Origin: Brachypodium distachyon
Taxonomy: Eukaryota > Streptophyta > Magnoliopsida > Poales > Poaceae
Reading direction: 5' to 3'
DNA: 64,000 bases
Assembly (NCBI RefSeq): GCF_000005505.3
Contig: NC_016131.3
Span: 9,693,501 to 9,757,500, forward strand
This document shows, in pieces, positions 48,945 to 59,616 of this stretch. How positions within the stretch are numbered: position 1 is the stretch's first letter; the number at the start of each line of letters is the position of its first letter. The notes below the pieces were generated by a model. It had not been told where the DNA came from. It ran no database searches and saw only the letters and a program-made list of their open reading frames with translations. The position numbers and the translations under genes are program-made.

Positions 48945-49428
48945 CCCTGACCGGTAGGATGCAAGATGGATCCGTACCTATTAATCAGTTTACCCCAAAA
49001 GTTTGAGCTGATGAAGAATGGTGTTCAATATATTCCGATAAATACCATGATTATTTTTATTAATGGTGTGTTGGCCGGATCTTGAACTTGAGACCTTTTG
49101 GTTCTCGTATCATATTTAATGCACCTTAGGTTCACTAAAAGTTTGAGCCGGCGAAGAAGGGTGTCCAATATATTTCTACAGACTTACGCTCATTTACACA
49201 CATATATAATACACTTTGGATGTTAGCACATTCTATGGCCTACGAGATTGAAAATAAGTGCACCAATCTCAAAACAATTGGACAAAGGGAAACCGAAGAT
49301 ATATTAATATATTTTCAGACCAAACTAGGGAAACATCCAAACTTCACTTACAAGAAAATAATTATATTATAAAAACACGTGTTCAGACAAATGAATATAT
49401 GCTAAATTTCCTAGGCGGCCGTCTAAAT

Positions 49429-50623
49429 CTAACAGGGCGTGTATGGAAAAAACCCTCGTATATCATGTTCAATTGGAAATGCAATATCTTCATAACGTGT
49501 TGGGTATATGTTGCCCAAGGCTTGAATCTTTGAGCTCTTTAAATGATAAGCGTATCCTGTCTTCACAGAATCACTGAAGAAAATAATTTCCTTATGAAGA
49601 TGAAACTCGAGTATTTTAATTTCTCTTAGGCCATATTCCTTCACCGGCCTATTTGCACTGTTAAGTGCATCATCATTGTCGGAGCTCCATTCAAAATTCT
49701 CTTCAACTTGTGCTTTCTTCTCGTCATCTGGAAAATAAGATTCATAGTTAACATCCTGTAGTACCCAGGGTCCATGAGCTTGGCTGTCATAGTAAAGACT
49801 TCGTATGTCAAGGTTGTTGAGCTTCAACACCCACTCCATCTGACCAGATGATTCAGTAAGGAACCAAACCCTGAGCAAACTATCATCTACGGATGCATAG
49901 TACACTCCCTTCTCTGATTTTCCTAGATATCTTTGTTGATACATTATCCGTGCTCCAAGTCCAATTGTTGATTTAATTACTTGGTATTTACTATTTGACA
50001 AGGACATCCTGCGATACCAGATTATGCACGCAAAATACATCATTAGTTAAAAGAAGCCAGGGGTCGTTTCAATAAGAGAATAATGTAGAATAGAGTAAAA
50101 AATTAATAAGTGTTGTGTACCTAAGAAAATGATTTTCGCAATCCAAGTAAAGTGCTCCTTGCCAGCATACAGCGTAGCGTTTCCTCCCACAGAACCGCGA
50201 ATCAGAGACGGTGCCTGCAGCGTCTCCTTCTCGGACAAAAGGCCGCTCCTCCCAGCGACCTGACCTTGAAGAGTAGACATGCATGGTATACAAAGATGGC
50301 GGCCATTCTGATTCCTCGAACGCATGGTTTAATTCATCTATAGAACTGTCGTAGTAGACATCTCCAGGCTCTCTCTTGGGACGAAAACCCGAAGGAACTC
50401 TGAACACCTCAAAGTGGGTTGATACCGTGGGATCATAAACAAGGTACCTGTTGTAGAAATCAGCCTCCGTCGTTGTGCCCGGGTCCGGGCAGGGAGGCAA
50501 GAGCACCGCCCACCGTGTCGCGGGGTTCACGACGTAGTCGTTGTGGAGTAGAACGAGCCCGTTGCAGTGATCCCGGACAGGAGTCTTAGCGGCGGCAGGC
50601 GGTAGGCAGTCGTGGATCTTGCC
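49429..50623 (-). CDS. F-box-associated-type protein, N-terminal exon not found
   Basis: Two joined minus-strand exons, 50623-50121 and 50008-49429, keep one frame across a GT-AG intron (CTTAG/gtacac to cag/GATGTCC). They encode about 360 residues resembling the C-terminal part of grass F-box proteins. Words include VRDHCNGLVLLHNDYVVNPA and RWAVLLPP (the NPATRW-type signature), YNRYLVYDPTVSTHFEVF, MHVYSSRSGRWEER, WQGALYLDCENHFLR, YESYFPDD and a C-terminal LKSSKIQALGNIYPTRYED. A splice acceptor precedes exon GKIHDCLPP at 50623, so an upstream exon with the F-box itself is expected. I see none in 50624-51000. Either the first exon is far upstream or lost, in which case this is a pseudogene. F-box proteins of this type act as SCF ubiquitin-ligase substrate receptors. 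Confidence 0.65.
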
Positions 50624-51467
50624 CTGAAATCCAAATTTCAGTCGTATTATTCGCTGCCTTCGCCCTGCACCTTGCGCTCCGATCAGCGCCTCATGCCATG
50701 AACATCATCATCACCGTCTGCCCTCTGCGGTATGCACTCGGCGACAACGACACTGCCAGCCTAATCTTTTTGGATTCACCATTAGATGGAAACAAATATT
50801 TGTTCCGTCGGAAGCATTTACACCGGAAAAACATAGATAAAATAGAAGCAAAATCTTGGCATGACTGAAACACATTTTATAAAATGTATACTCTCCGTTC
50901 CAAAATTCTTGTCGTGGTTTTAGTATAAATTTGAATTAAAACCACGACAAGAATTTAGAAATGGAGGGAGTAGTTTACAGATTATTAGTCTAATCATTGG
51001 TCAAAATTCGACCTCAAAATGCGTGTGCGCCATTATTTATTGTGTATTTCTAGAGAAAAAGTATTTTTTTTTTGTCCCAAACTTGTCGAAGTGTGTATAA
51101 ATGGTCGTTTAAATTTTTTTCATATATTTTTCATCCGCAGTGTCAAAGCCGGACACCAATGTTCCCGCACACAATCCAGAGTGATATTTATAATATTTGT
51201 ATTGTACCAATTATTGAATCAATAGGAAATACTATTTTATATGACCCAAAGAGGCTTTATGAGGGAGGGGAGGGGGGAATACTGGGAGGTGGGTGCCATC
51301 TTAAGATCCACTCTGGATTTTAAACATTGCAGATTTCTAGTTTGTTATAGAACAAAAGCTGGGATCGATTCAGCTTATGGCTAGTTCTGAAATAAGGACC
51401 GGAGATGCCGTAAGCTAAGCATTGAGAGGCCTGATGAATCGACCGTGGGGAAAAACAACCATTTTTA
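50624..51467. other. Upstream of the F-box-associated exons
   Basis: No F-box-like coding sequence is visible on the minus strand in this interval. It includes one MITE (50891-50970). Short frames are unrelated. Confidence 0.45.
50891..50970. mobile_element. Stowaway-like MITE (80 bp)
   Basis: Ends CTCTCCGTTCCAAAATTCTT and AAGAATTTAGAAATGGAGGGAG are inverted copies, with GTCGTGGTTTT and AAAACCACGAC inside. TA flanks both sides. It is essentially one long hairpin. Confidence 0.85.
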
Positions 51468-51578
51468 GGCCTCGTTCGGTTCTCCCCATCCCTCGGGGGA
51501 TTGGAGAGTATTGGCAGGAATTTGCACTAAAATCCCAACAATCCCTGCCCACCGGAAAATTGTTAAACGAACAAGGCC
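51468..51578. mobile_element. Tourist-like MITE (111 bp), TTA target
   Basis: The left terminus GGCCTCGTTCGGTT pairs with the right terminus CGAACAAGGCC. TTA lies immediately on both sides (51465-51467 and 51579-51581), the PIF/Harbinger target duplication. Confidence 0.75.
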
Positions 51579-51917
51579 TTAAGGAACAGCAAAGCAGTAA
51601 AAGTACATTTGATTAAACCATTATTAGTGAAAATTAACAAAGGAATGAACCAAGGAGCATTAGATGCTAGCTTGATGCAGATAACCGGGTGATGCCATTT
51701 CGGCGCGATCGTAATCACGACGTCATCTCAAGAGGAACTTAATTTAGACATAATTAACATTGTAGTGATGGGGACAGTATGTCTACGGGGAGGAGCCGGA
51801 AAGTCAAACAGGATTAGGACAATGAAACCCGCAGGTGCCGGCCGGCCGATCGACGCTAACACCCAACCGCACATGGTACCTGCACATCTCGATCAAGCAC
51901 GGATTAATTTGTTAAAA

Positions 51918-53763
51918 AAAATTCAGCCCACAATTCTTTGGGCCTCCCTAATCATACGGAGATGCCCGAGATATAATCAAGAAAAAAAATAAAACGAGAA
52001 GTCAACTGCTAAGATTCCAACGAGGGCAGTTAGTTAGCCACCGTTGCAGGTCAACTCTCTCGCCGTTTGTAAAGCGAAGCAAAGCAGCATGATCTGGGTT
52101 GGTCGACCGGGTGGCTCTCTTTTTTTAAGGACGCACCGGGTGGTTCTCAATGGGCCGCCGTTTACGCCGGTATCATCGCGGCATATGTACGTACGTCAAA
52201 TGCACGTCGAGCGCGACGCATGGAGCCATGGAGTTAATTTTGGAGAAACGTAATCTGATGCAGAAGGAAGAACTAGTAGATTCAACATCACGGACTTTAT
52301 GATGGAAGGAGAGGTGGACGGCGAGGAGGTCTGATCCAGGGAGGACGCAGATGGCTAGCTTGAGTTTCTAAGCTAGGGCCTAGTGGTGAGTGGTGCTGTG
52401 GTAGCGGCAGGGGGCAGATTAAATACGGGTGGCTCCGGTTAACCACGCATGATTGCAATGAGCTCCGGTTAAACAAGGAGCATAAGTGCATAACTGATGA
52501 CATGTTGATTCTAAAAAATAAAGCTTGACACAACATAACGAGTTCGGGATAAAATGTACTTAAAATTCATTCTTAAATCTGGCTAGATATTCACTAGTAA
52601 TAATATCCATTGTGACCTCTGATTAATGCCCTTTCTGCCGCTACGGAATCAACGGCACGCATGCTTCTCCACTGTGACTCCCTCCCTCTTGGAAACTTGG
52701 GATGGCGTTCAAGCTCTCAACGTGCAACCTCTTAATTGCTTCTCCCTCCTCGAGCTGTGGAGTCCTCCTCCTTTCGACAAAGTTAGGTCAACGGTGCTAA
52801 TAGCAATTCTCTGGAATTAATATTCGGAAGCGACGCAATGCCAAAGTGTTCAGGAACCAAGATGAAGACAATCACATGGCAATTAAACGATGCTCCGAGG
52901 ATCTTTTGTTGGTCTCATTACTCACAGATGCAACTCGGCTCCCCGTAAATCCATTCTGCAAGATTGGGGGACGATGTTGTCCCATTTGGCTAAGCTAGTG
53001 TCGTCAACCGTAGTTTGATTTTTAGGTGCTGCTTTTGTAATTATTTTTGCGAATACTCTTTTCGAACTTCGGTTTGATTTTTGTTCAGGCTGGCTAAAGC
53101 CAACCGTAGTTCCCATAAAAAAAAGACCCAAAGCACTTCTACCAACGAAAAGAAAATCACATGCTCAGAGAGAGGTAAACAATAAGAACTACGACGCGCC
53201 GAGTTGGTGGTTATGATTTATGAACAGTCCGCAACCTCAACAAGCTAGCGCATGCATGCCCATGCAATAGGATCCAAAAATCGATCGCATCAAATCGGTT
53301 GAATCAGAGATGGAAAAACGATCGCTCGTCAAGTATAAATCTCGAAAGTTAGCTAATCAGGATTTTTGGTACTCCCTCCGTTTGACAACAAGTTACTTGG
53401 ATTTGATACTACGGCTTGTTGTGGTTGGACGGGCTCGCATAAATCCTCAAAAGTGGATTCTTAGCTTACTTTTATTTGAATTTTATTGATGTGAAAAAAA
53501 TAGAAATAGAAGAGAGAAAAGGATTGACTCATCGTGAAAAATCAAACTCTTAGTCAAGAATCGACTAGAAGTAAGCTAAGAGACATTTTTTTCGGCATTC
53601 ATCACATATTTAATGTTAGAGTGAATTCTATTTTTTATCCTCAAATGTCAGTTTTTTTTTACAGCTTTTACCCCATTTAGTAAGGTTTTTATTTTTTGAC
53701 CCATTTAACAAAACTTGTACCAGGAATTACCCCCACTTTATATTTTGCCCAATTCCTTCATAT
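51918..53763. other. Intergenic, no gene recognised
   Basis: Mixed-composition sequence without supported genes. A single Stowaway-type end (CTCCCTCCGTTTGACAACAAG) begins near 53371 without a clear partner. The part from about 53625 (ATTCTATTTTTTATCCTC) may be the outer end of the inverted-repeat element that follows. Confidence 0.4.
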
Positions 53764-55526
53764 GGACCTACTTGCAGGCCGACGTGGACAGCCAACTAGG
53801 AGGCAGTACTGTACGGAAGGCGCTTCCGATGTGGCTAAATGGACCTAGCCGAACCCGTGCACCCCAGTGAACCGAACCGGTCCCGCCCTTCTCCTGGTGG
53901 AGCCTAAACAGAATCCTGCACCCATCTCTCCCAGCACATCTCGCGCTTGCCCAAAACGAACCCATCTGAAACTGCCGGCCGGACGAACAGCAGCCGGAGT
54001 TGGCTCGTTTCTCCGATGAACAACAAGGGCAGGGCTGCACCAGCAGCTTCAGGTCCTAAATTTGCTGCTAGGGGCAGGGGTAAAGGCAGGGCTGCTCTGC
54101 TCCTGCTGTTCGTCCTAAGGGTCCAGGAGCAGGGGCAAGGCTGCAATGCAATTCATTCGCAGGCAGCATCTTCAAGTGCTAAAAGAGAATGCTGGAAGAG
54201 TAGGGAGAAGACCTGCTCAAATTGTGGATGCAGAGAATAGAGCCTACGGAAGATCTAGTCGATCGTTTTGGTTCACCAATGGAGCAAATGCAGCAGCAGC
54301 GGATCAACGAGCTCTTCGATCTCGCTTTCGCCCCAGCAGCCGCCGGCCTCGCTTCCTCCGATGCCAGATCGCCGCCGCCGCCGCGTAGACCAACGACGCG
54401 AGAGAGAGATAGGAGGGACCGACTGAGGGGAAAGATAGGACGCGACTCACGAGCACGATGAGCCCAACCAATACGGGTGTGTTTGGTTCAGCGGGTCGAG
54501 CCGCCCCGCGCGGTGTCACCTGGCCCAGATCCCTTTTTCAGTTGTTTGGTTCCCGAGCGATGCCACCCACGAGGGAATATTCCTTCGAAACAGCGGTTCG
54601 GGTGAGTCGATGTTTTTGGCCGGCTCACGTGGCTGACGCGGCTCTGGCCGCTCTCTCGTAACGTTCGGTCGTTCCTCTCGCTTGGCTGCGCGCGCGCTCT
54701 CTCTCTCTCTCTCCGCTGTCGGATCCCGTCCTCCTCGCCGGAGCTTTTCCTGTGGCCGCCAGATCCCACCCCCTCGCCGCCGGAGCTCCTCCCATCGCCG
54801 TGAAATCTCGCCCCCTCGCCGCAGGAGCTCTCCCGTCACCGTCGGATCCCGTCCCGTCGCCCCGGAGCTCCTCCCCTCATGCACGAACTGCTGCTTCCCG
54901 CGGTCAACGGAGGAGACACGGAGCTTCGGCCGACGCATCAATGGCGTCACATTTTCTTTCTTTTATTTTGTTAGGGGAGCACAGGAGGATACCTTCTTGT
55001 GCCAGGGAAGCCAACTCCGCGAGACTAGCGAGGAGGCATTGTCGGTTGTCGCAGCCACGGTGCTACCTCCGCGAGGCCAGCCGCCGGTGAAGGGCCCTGC
55101 GAGCTGGCGGTGGCGGCGGCCTTCGGCGGGAGCGGTGGGAGGACGGCGTGGAGCAGGTACCGGTGGATGCCGTGGTGTGGTCAAGGGCATTGGGGCAGTG
55201 GCTGGGGCGGGTGTGGAGGAGGGCATTGGGGTAGTTGTCGGGGCCGGCCTGAGGAGGAACATGAGAGGAGAAAGAAAAAAAAGCCAACCAAACACCAAAA
55301 CCGATTGGTTTCACCCACCCCAACCAAACATGAAATTTGGTTGATCCCGCTTCTAAAATCTGGTTAGGGCCAATCCATCCTCCTATACTCACCAACCAAA
55401 CACACCCTACGTGCGGCTCGGGACCGGTTCAGTTGAACTGGGGTGGTCCATTTAGCCACATCGGAAGCGCCTTGCGTACGGTACGCCTCCTAGTTGGCTG
55501 TCCACGTCAGCCTGCAAGTGGGGTCC
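53764..55526. mobile_element. Composite inverted-repeat element upstream of the ZIP gene
   Basis: The left arm 53764-53887 and right arm 55420-55526 are inverted copies of about 110-120 bp. Shared words are CTTGCAGGC, GACGTGGACAGCCAACTAGG, GGCGCTTCCGATGTGGCTAA and GAACCGGTCCC. The interior holds a small frame (53947-54240) and the separate element at 54475-55407. No transposase is recognised. Arms of this length suggest a Mutator-like element, but I could not identify a 9-bp target duplication. The right arm ends about 85 bp before the TATA box of the ZIP gene. Confidence 0.65.
54475..55407. mobile_element. Harbinger-like element (933 bp) nested in the inverted-repeat element
   Basis: Terminal inverted repeats GGGTGTGTTTGGTT and AACCAAACACACCC are perfect. 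TAC lies on both sides (54472-54474 and 55408-55410) as a 3-bp duplication. The interior is GC-rich and carries long overlapping frames on both strands (up to 220 codons plus, 54682-55344). It includes a CT-repeat and repeated CCGGAGCTCCTCC-type words. No DDE transposase is recognised. The frames look like low-complexity GC-rich DNA more than a real protein. Confidence 0.7.
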
Positions 55527-55611
55527 TTATGTCTGTTGTGGATGGCCTTTAACCCACGTATGCAGCGCGCTGGTCGCAAGATCACTCCAGCTTCTTGCCC
55601 ACTCCAAGTCC

Positions 55612-55619
55612 TATATAAA
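55612..55619 (+). promoter_or_regulatory. TATA box of the IRT1-like gene
   Basis: TATATAAA lies 217 bp upstream of the ATG at 55836, in the only AT-rich core-promoter position of this interval. A leader of about 185 bases is implied. Confidence 0.6.
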
Positions 55620-55835
55620 CCTGCTCGCTGGCCTACACAAAGCTCAAACCGCACTACTCATCATTTAATAGGAAGCAGAAGTACACACCCGTACAAGTAC
55701 TGAAGTACAACTAGCTAGCTAATATAGCTGTGTACGCCAAAAGGCAACAGGAGACGTACAGTTGCTCACTTAGTAAGCTAATACTCATCCCGGAACGGGT
55801 AAAGCCGCAACTAAGCCAAGTCCAAAGATCGAGCA

Positions 55836-58731
55836 ATGGCGTCGTCGTCCTCGCAAACACTAGCCTTACTCTCGTTCCTCGCCCTCCTTCCCTTCCTCGC
55901 CTACGCGCAGACGGAGGCGGACGTGTGCGCGGACCCGGCGGCGGCGGACGGCGCGTGCCACAACGTGCCCAAGGCGCTGCGGCTGAAGCTGATCGCCATC
56001 CCGACCATCCTCATCTCGAGCATCATCGGCGTGTGCCTCCCGCTCTTCGCCCGGTCGGTCCCGGCGCTGCAGCCCGACCGCGCCGCCTTCTCCGTCGTCA
56101 AGGCCTTCGCGTCGGGGGTCATCCTGGCCACCGGGTACATGCACGTGCTCCCGGACTCCTTCAACAACCTCAGCTCGCCATGCCTCCCCAAGAAGCCATG
56201 GGGGGACTTCCCCTTCACCGCCTTCGTCGCCATGCTCGCGGCGCTCTTCACGCTCATGGTCGACTCCCTCATGCTCACCTTCTACAACCGGAAGAAGAAG
56301 GGCGGCGGCCAAGTGCCCAGCACCGCTGTGGTCGCCGACCACGAGAGCCCTGATGAGCAGGGTGGAGGACACTGGCACGGTCATGGGCACGGCCATGGAC
56401 ACGGCCACGGCATGGCGGTAGCCAAGCCCGACGACGCCGAGGCCGCACAGATGCAGCTGCGCCGGAACCGCGTCGTCGTTCAGGTAATCTTGTGTTGCAA
56501 GTTGCGCGCCAATTAATAATTGTTTGGTTTTCTCGTTCTGTCAGCCGGCCTGACGCTAATCAATGAACTTGTACCTCTAACCTGGGTCTAAATTGATAAA
56601 GTCAACCATAGATGGGGATGGATTCCGTACGTACGGCTGTACCGCATAGGAAATCTTTTGCGGTACATAGCTTTATTTACTAGGAATGCAATTCGATCTT
56701 CCACAAATCACCATCTAGGCAGAAGAAGCCTCGAAGTAGCTAGCCTTCTAGTATTTCAAGTCCACAACAAGAGAGCGACGCATCGTTCCGTATTAAGACC
56801 CCCCCCCCCCCCCCCTCTCCCGTTTCAGAATACAGATATTGAAGGGGGGAAATGCCATGCGGAGAGAATATTCTTCAACAAATTTTTTGCTGTAGGAGTA
56901 TAGATAGCTTTATTTACTACTAGGAGTAACCATCTACCCCTAGTAAGTTGATTAACCTTCTGTACGTCCACAACCAAGAGCGGCCCACCCATTTCAGACA
57001 GTACGTTTCTCTCCATGTACAAATGTTAACGTATTATTGGATTAAGATCCGAGGCTCATCCTCACTCTTTTCTCTCCCACGTGCTATCGTTGGATTAAGA
57101 TCTGACCACCAAGCACATTGACTCATAAGTGATACTCACTCCGTTCCATATTAAATGATTTTCTATTACATGTATGTAGACGTTTTTTTTAGGCATAGCA
57201 GATACATCCATAATTGTGAAAAATGTACTTCGTGTAATGATTTTTGTAACTATTGTACAATGAAAGCTTAAATTTGAACAGTCTGAGAACATGCCTCATA
57301 TAAATGTCTGAATGAATGAGTACAAAAAGTCAAGGTTGGCTAAACAACTATGTGTCGACGCTTTAAGTTATCATATATGGCTAGATGCAAACTGGTATGC
57401 ACAGAGTACAAGTGTGCAATACCCTTTAAGTAATTGGAGACACCTTCAGGAGGCGAAGGGGACGCGTAGATTAGTATATATCTCCCTCCTGTAGAGCATC
57501 AATCTTTGTCATTTTATTAACACGAGAATTAGTCGTCTGATTAATTATTCCGACTGGTGTCGACATCTATTTGGAGCAAGGAGCAACCCTGAGTCCCTGA
57601 CCAAGGCAGCTAATGCCATTTTTTGTCGCAACTAGAAATCGATCGACAACTGAATCAAAGATTTTGGTGTAATCTTCCATTTGTCTGCCTAATAGAGTAT
57701 TGGTTGGACATATCAACACTAGCAAGATAAGTTAAATTAGCTCCGTTAAGCTAGGAATATATTGCATATTTGACTTAGGTTTGCCAAAATAAATCGAACT
57801 AATTAGCGGTCACGATCATACTAACTTGTCTTCTTATCGATTGACTTTCAGTTTAGACGTACTTCGCCTCCTCCAACACTCCACACTCCAACAGATCACT
57901 TACATTGTTACTAGTTTTTTACATTGAAAATTTTAGTAGGTACACCTTTTTTGTGAGGACCAAAATAGGGAATTGCGTTTGGTGATCTTTAAATCAAATA
58001 GGGCAGCAAAATATGTGCAGCTTTCGAATCACTTTTCAAACACTCTTGGCCTAAAAAAAATACTTAATAAAAGTTTAAACACTCTTGAAGTTGCGGTTAC
58101 AGTTTTTTTTTTGTGGGAATCAAGTTGAAGTTACTGTTGAAACCTTGCAATTAGTTGAGCTTTTTCGTTCTGAAGCAATCAATCTACAGGGTTGAAAACG
58201 GACTTTTCTCTTTAATTTACCGATGCTTGCATGGAGCCTAATTTTAATTTGTCCGGTTGGGCCTTGGGCGCGCAGGTTCTGGAGATGGGCATCGTGGTGC
58301 ACTCGGTGGTGATCGGGCTGGGCATGGGCGCGTCGCAGAGCGTGTGCACCATCCGTCCCCTGGTGGCGGCGATGTGCTTCCACCAGATGTTCGAAGGCAT
58401 GGGCCTGGGCGGCTGCATCCTCCAGGCCGAGTACGGCACCAAGATGAAGGCCGGCCTGGTCTTCTTCTTCTCCACCACCACGCCCTTCGGGATCGCGCTG
58501 GGCCTCGCGCTCACCAAGGTCTACAAGGACAACAGCCCAACGGCCCTCATCGTCGTGGGCCTGCTCAACGCCGCCTCCGCAGGCCTGCTACACTACATGG
58601 CGCTCGTCGAGCTCCTCGCCGCCGACTTCATGGGACCCAAGCTGCAGGGGAGCGTCAGGCTCCAGCTCCTCTGCTTCCTCGCCGTCCTCCTCGGCGCCGG
58701 CGGCATGTCCGTCATGGCCAAGTGGGCGTGA
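55836..58731 (+). CDS. IRT1: IRT1-like ZIP iron/zinc transporter
   Basis: Plasma-membrane ZIP-family importer of Fe2+ and other divalent metals (Zn, Mn, Cd), typically induced in iron-starved roots. Exons 55836-56483 and 58276-58731 join in phase to 367 residues. A signal peptide covers ~1-24 (hydrophobic, ending AYAQ). Transmembrane segments are seen near 52-72, 86-106, 127-147 and, in exon 2, at ~218-240 onward. The variable cytosolic loop holds a histidine-rich metal-binding run (HWHGHGHGHGHGHG, 179-192). Exon 2 carries the ZIP signature HSVVIGLGMGAS (~225-236) and HQMFEG (~252-257), and the protein ends MSVMAKWA. By remembered similarity it is closest to rice and barley IRT1/IRT2. That assignment fits the adjacent NPR3-type gene, as in rice. 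The 1.8-kb intron has half a Stowaway end near 57138. Confidence 0.9.
56799..56815. repeat. Poly(C) run in the ZIP gene intron
   Basis: A run of 17 C residues in the intron. It may be polymorphic in length, or the assembled count may be imprecise. Confidence 0.8.
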
Positions 58732-59015
58732 CCGACCACGTATGGGGCAAATATGCACGAGTCCCCGTGTGCACGCAGCTCGCTCCTTGTACGCACCCTG
58801 TACCTGTGTATCTTTACGTTGCACGTGTACGTGTATGCATTCTCCTCCGTGACGCCCACTTGCTCCATTTCTAAATATAAAATATTCCATCTTTGTTCTA
58901 ATTTAAAAAAATTAAATTTAAACCAAGTTTATAGCATTGGTGGGCAAAAGTCCGGCAGCAGCCAAGCAAATGCAAAATAAAACAAAAAAAGGAAGCAAGA
59001 GGCACGGCAAGCTAA
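58732..59015. other. 3' flank of the ZIP gene
   Basis: Transcribed 3' UTR is expected in the first part. AAATATAAAATATTCC near 58874 is AT-rich enough to include polyadenylation signals, but none is definite. Confidence 0.4.
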
Positions 59016-59613
59016 GGGTGCGTTTGGTTAGCTTGTTTTTCTACTTTTGCTTTCGAAAACAATAAAAAACTAACCAAAGGGCTATTTTGAATAGCAAAGC
59101 AAAGCAAAGGAAGTTGTTTTTTGTAGTGCATTTCACAAAGCACCTCCAGAGATACTTTCACTTGCTTTTAATTTATAACTCTGGAATTTATTACCCACTG
59201 CCATCCATGAGTCCCGCCTCCACCTCTCCTTTTTCCTCCACCGCCGCCAAAATCCGGCATCGTCCCGAGGCAACCGCGCGCCGAGACGGCGTGGCTGGCT
59301 CGCGTGGGATCCAGTGATGCTCCCATGCGCAGGCCCCACAATGCAGCGAGGAGATGGTTGGGCATGTGATGAAATCCAGGAAGCTGAGAGGCTTGATTTG
59401 GGACTGTTTGGGGAATCAATTCCAGTTTTGATTTGGCCGATGCGGAGGAGATCCTTGAAGGGGAGAGGTGGTGCGGAGGAGATGAAAAAAGAAAAGCAAA
59501 TTTGAACCAACCAAGCTTTTGTGATTTTCCACAGTAAAAAAAGTAAAGCAGTTTTTTAGGAGAAAAAAAGCATAGCATCTTTTTAAAAAAACAAAGCCAA
59601 ACCAAACGCACCC
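59016..59613. mobile_element. Tourist/Harbinger-like element (598 bp), TAA target
   Basis: Ends GGGTGCGTTTGGTT and AACCAAACGCACCC are perfect inverted repeats, with TAA on both sides (59013-59015 and 59614-59616). Subterminal AAAGCAAAGC and GCTTTGC words are also inverted. The centre (59190-59480) is GC-richer, with overlapping open frames of 95-165 codons, none recognised. It is a non-autonomous element with possible foreign filler. Confidence 0.85.
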
Positions 59614-59616
59614 TAA

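Larger units (their letters stand above)
48945..51917. repeat. Segmental duplication, copy B
   Basis: The fuller copy. It runs without interruption through the point where copy A carries the Mutator-like element: ACTTACAAGAAA here continues into AT-rich DNA with no insert. It contains the F-box-associated gene exons and the upstream region that copy A lacks. The order of matching blocks is the same and the orientation is direct. Confidence 0.82.

Noticed and set aside
53947..54461. Possible gene with SNCGC near its end
   Set aside because: Short, overlapping frames inside an inverted-repeat element, with no zinc-finger or transposase domain that I can support.
55866..56408. 180-codon minus-strand frame opposite the ZIP gene exon 1
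   Set aside because: Antisense shadow of a GC-rich exon. No family motifs.
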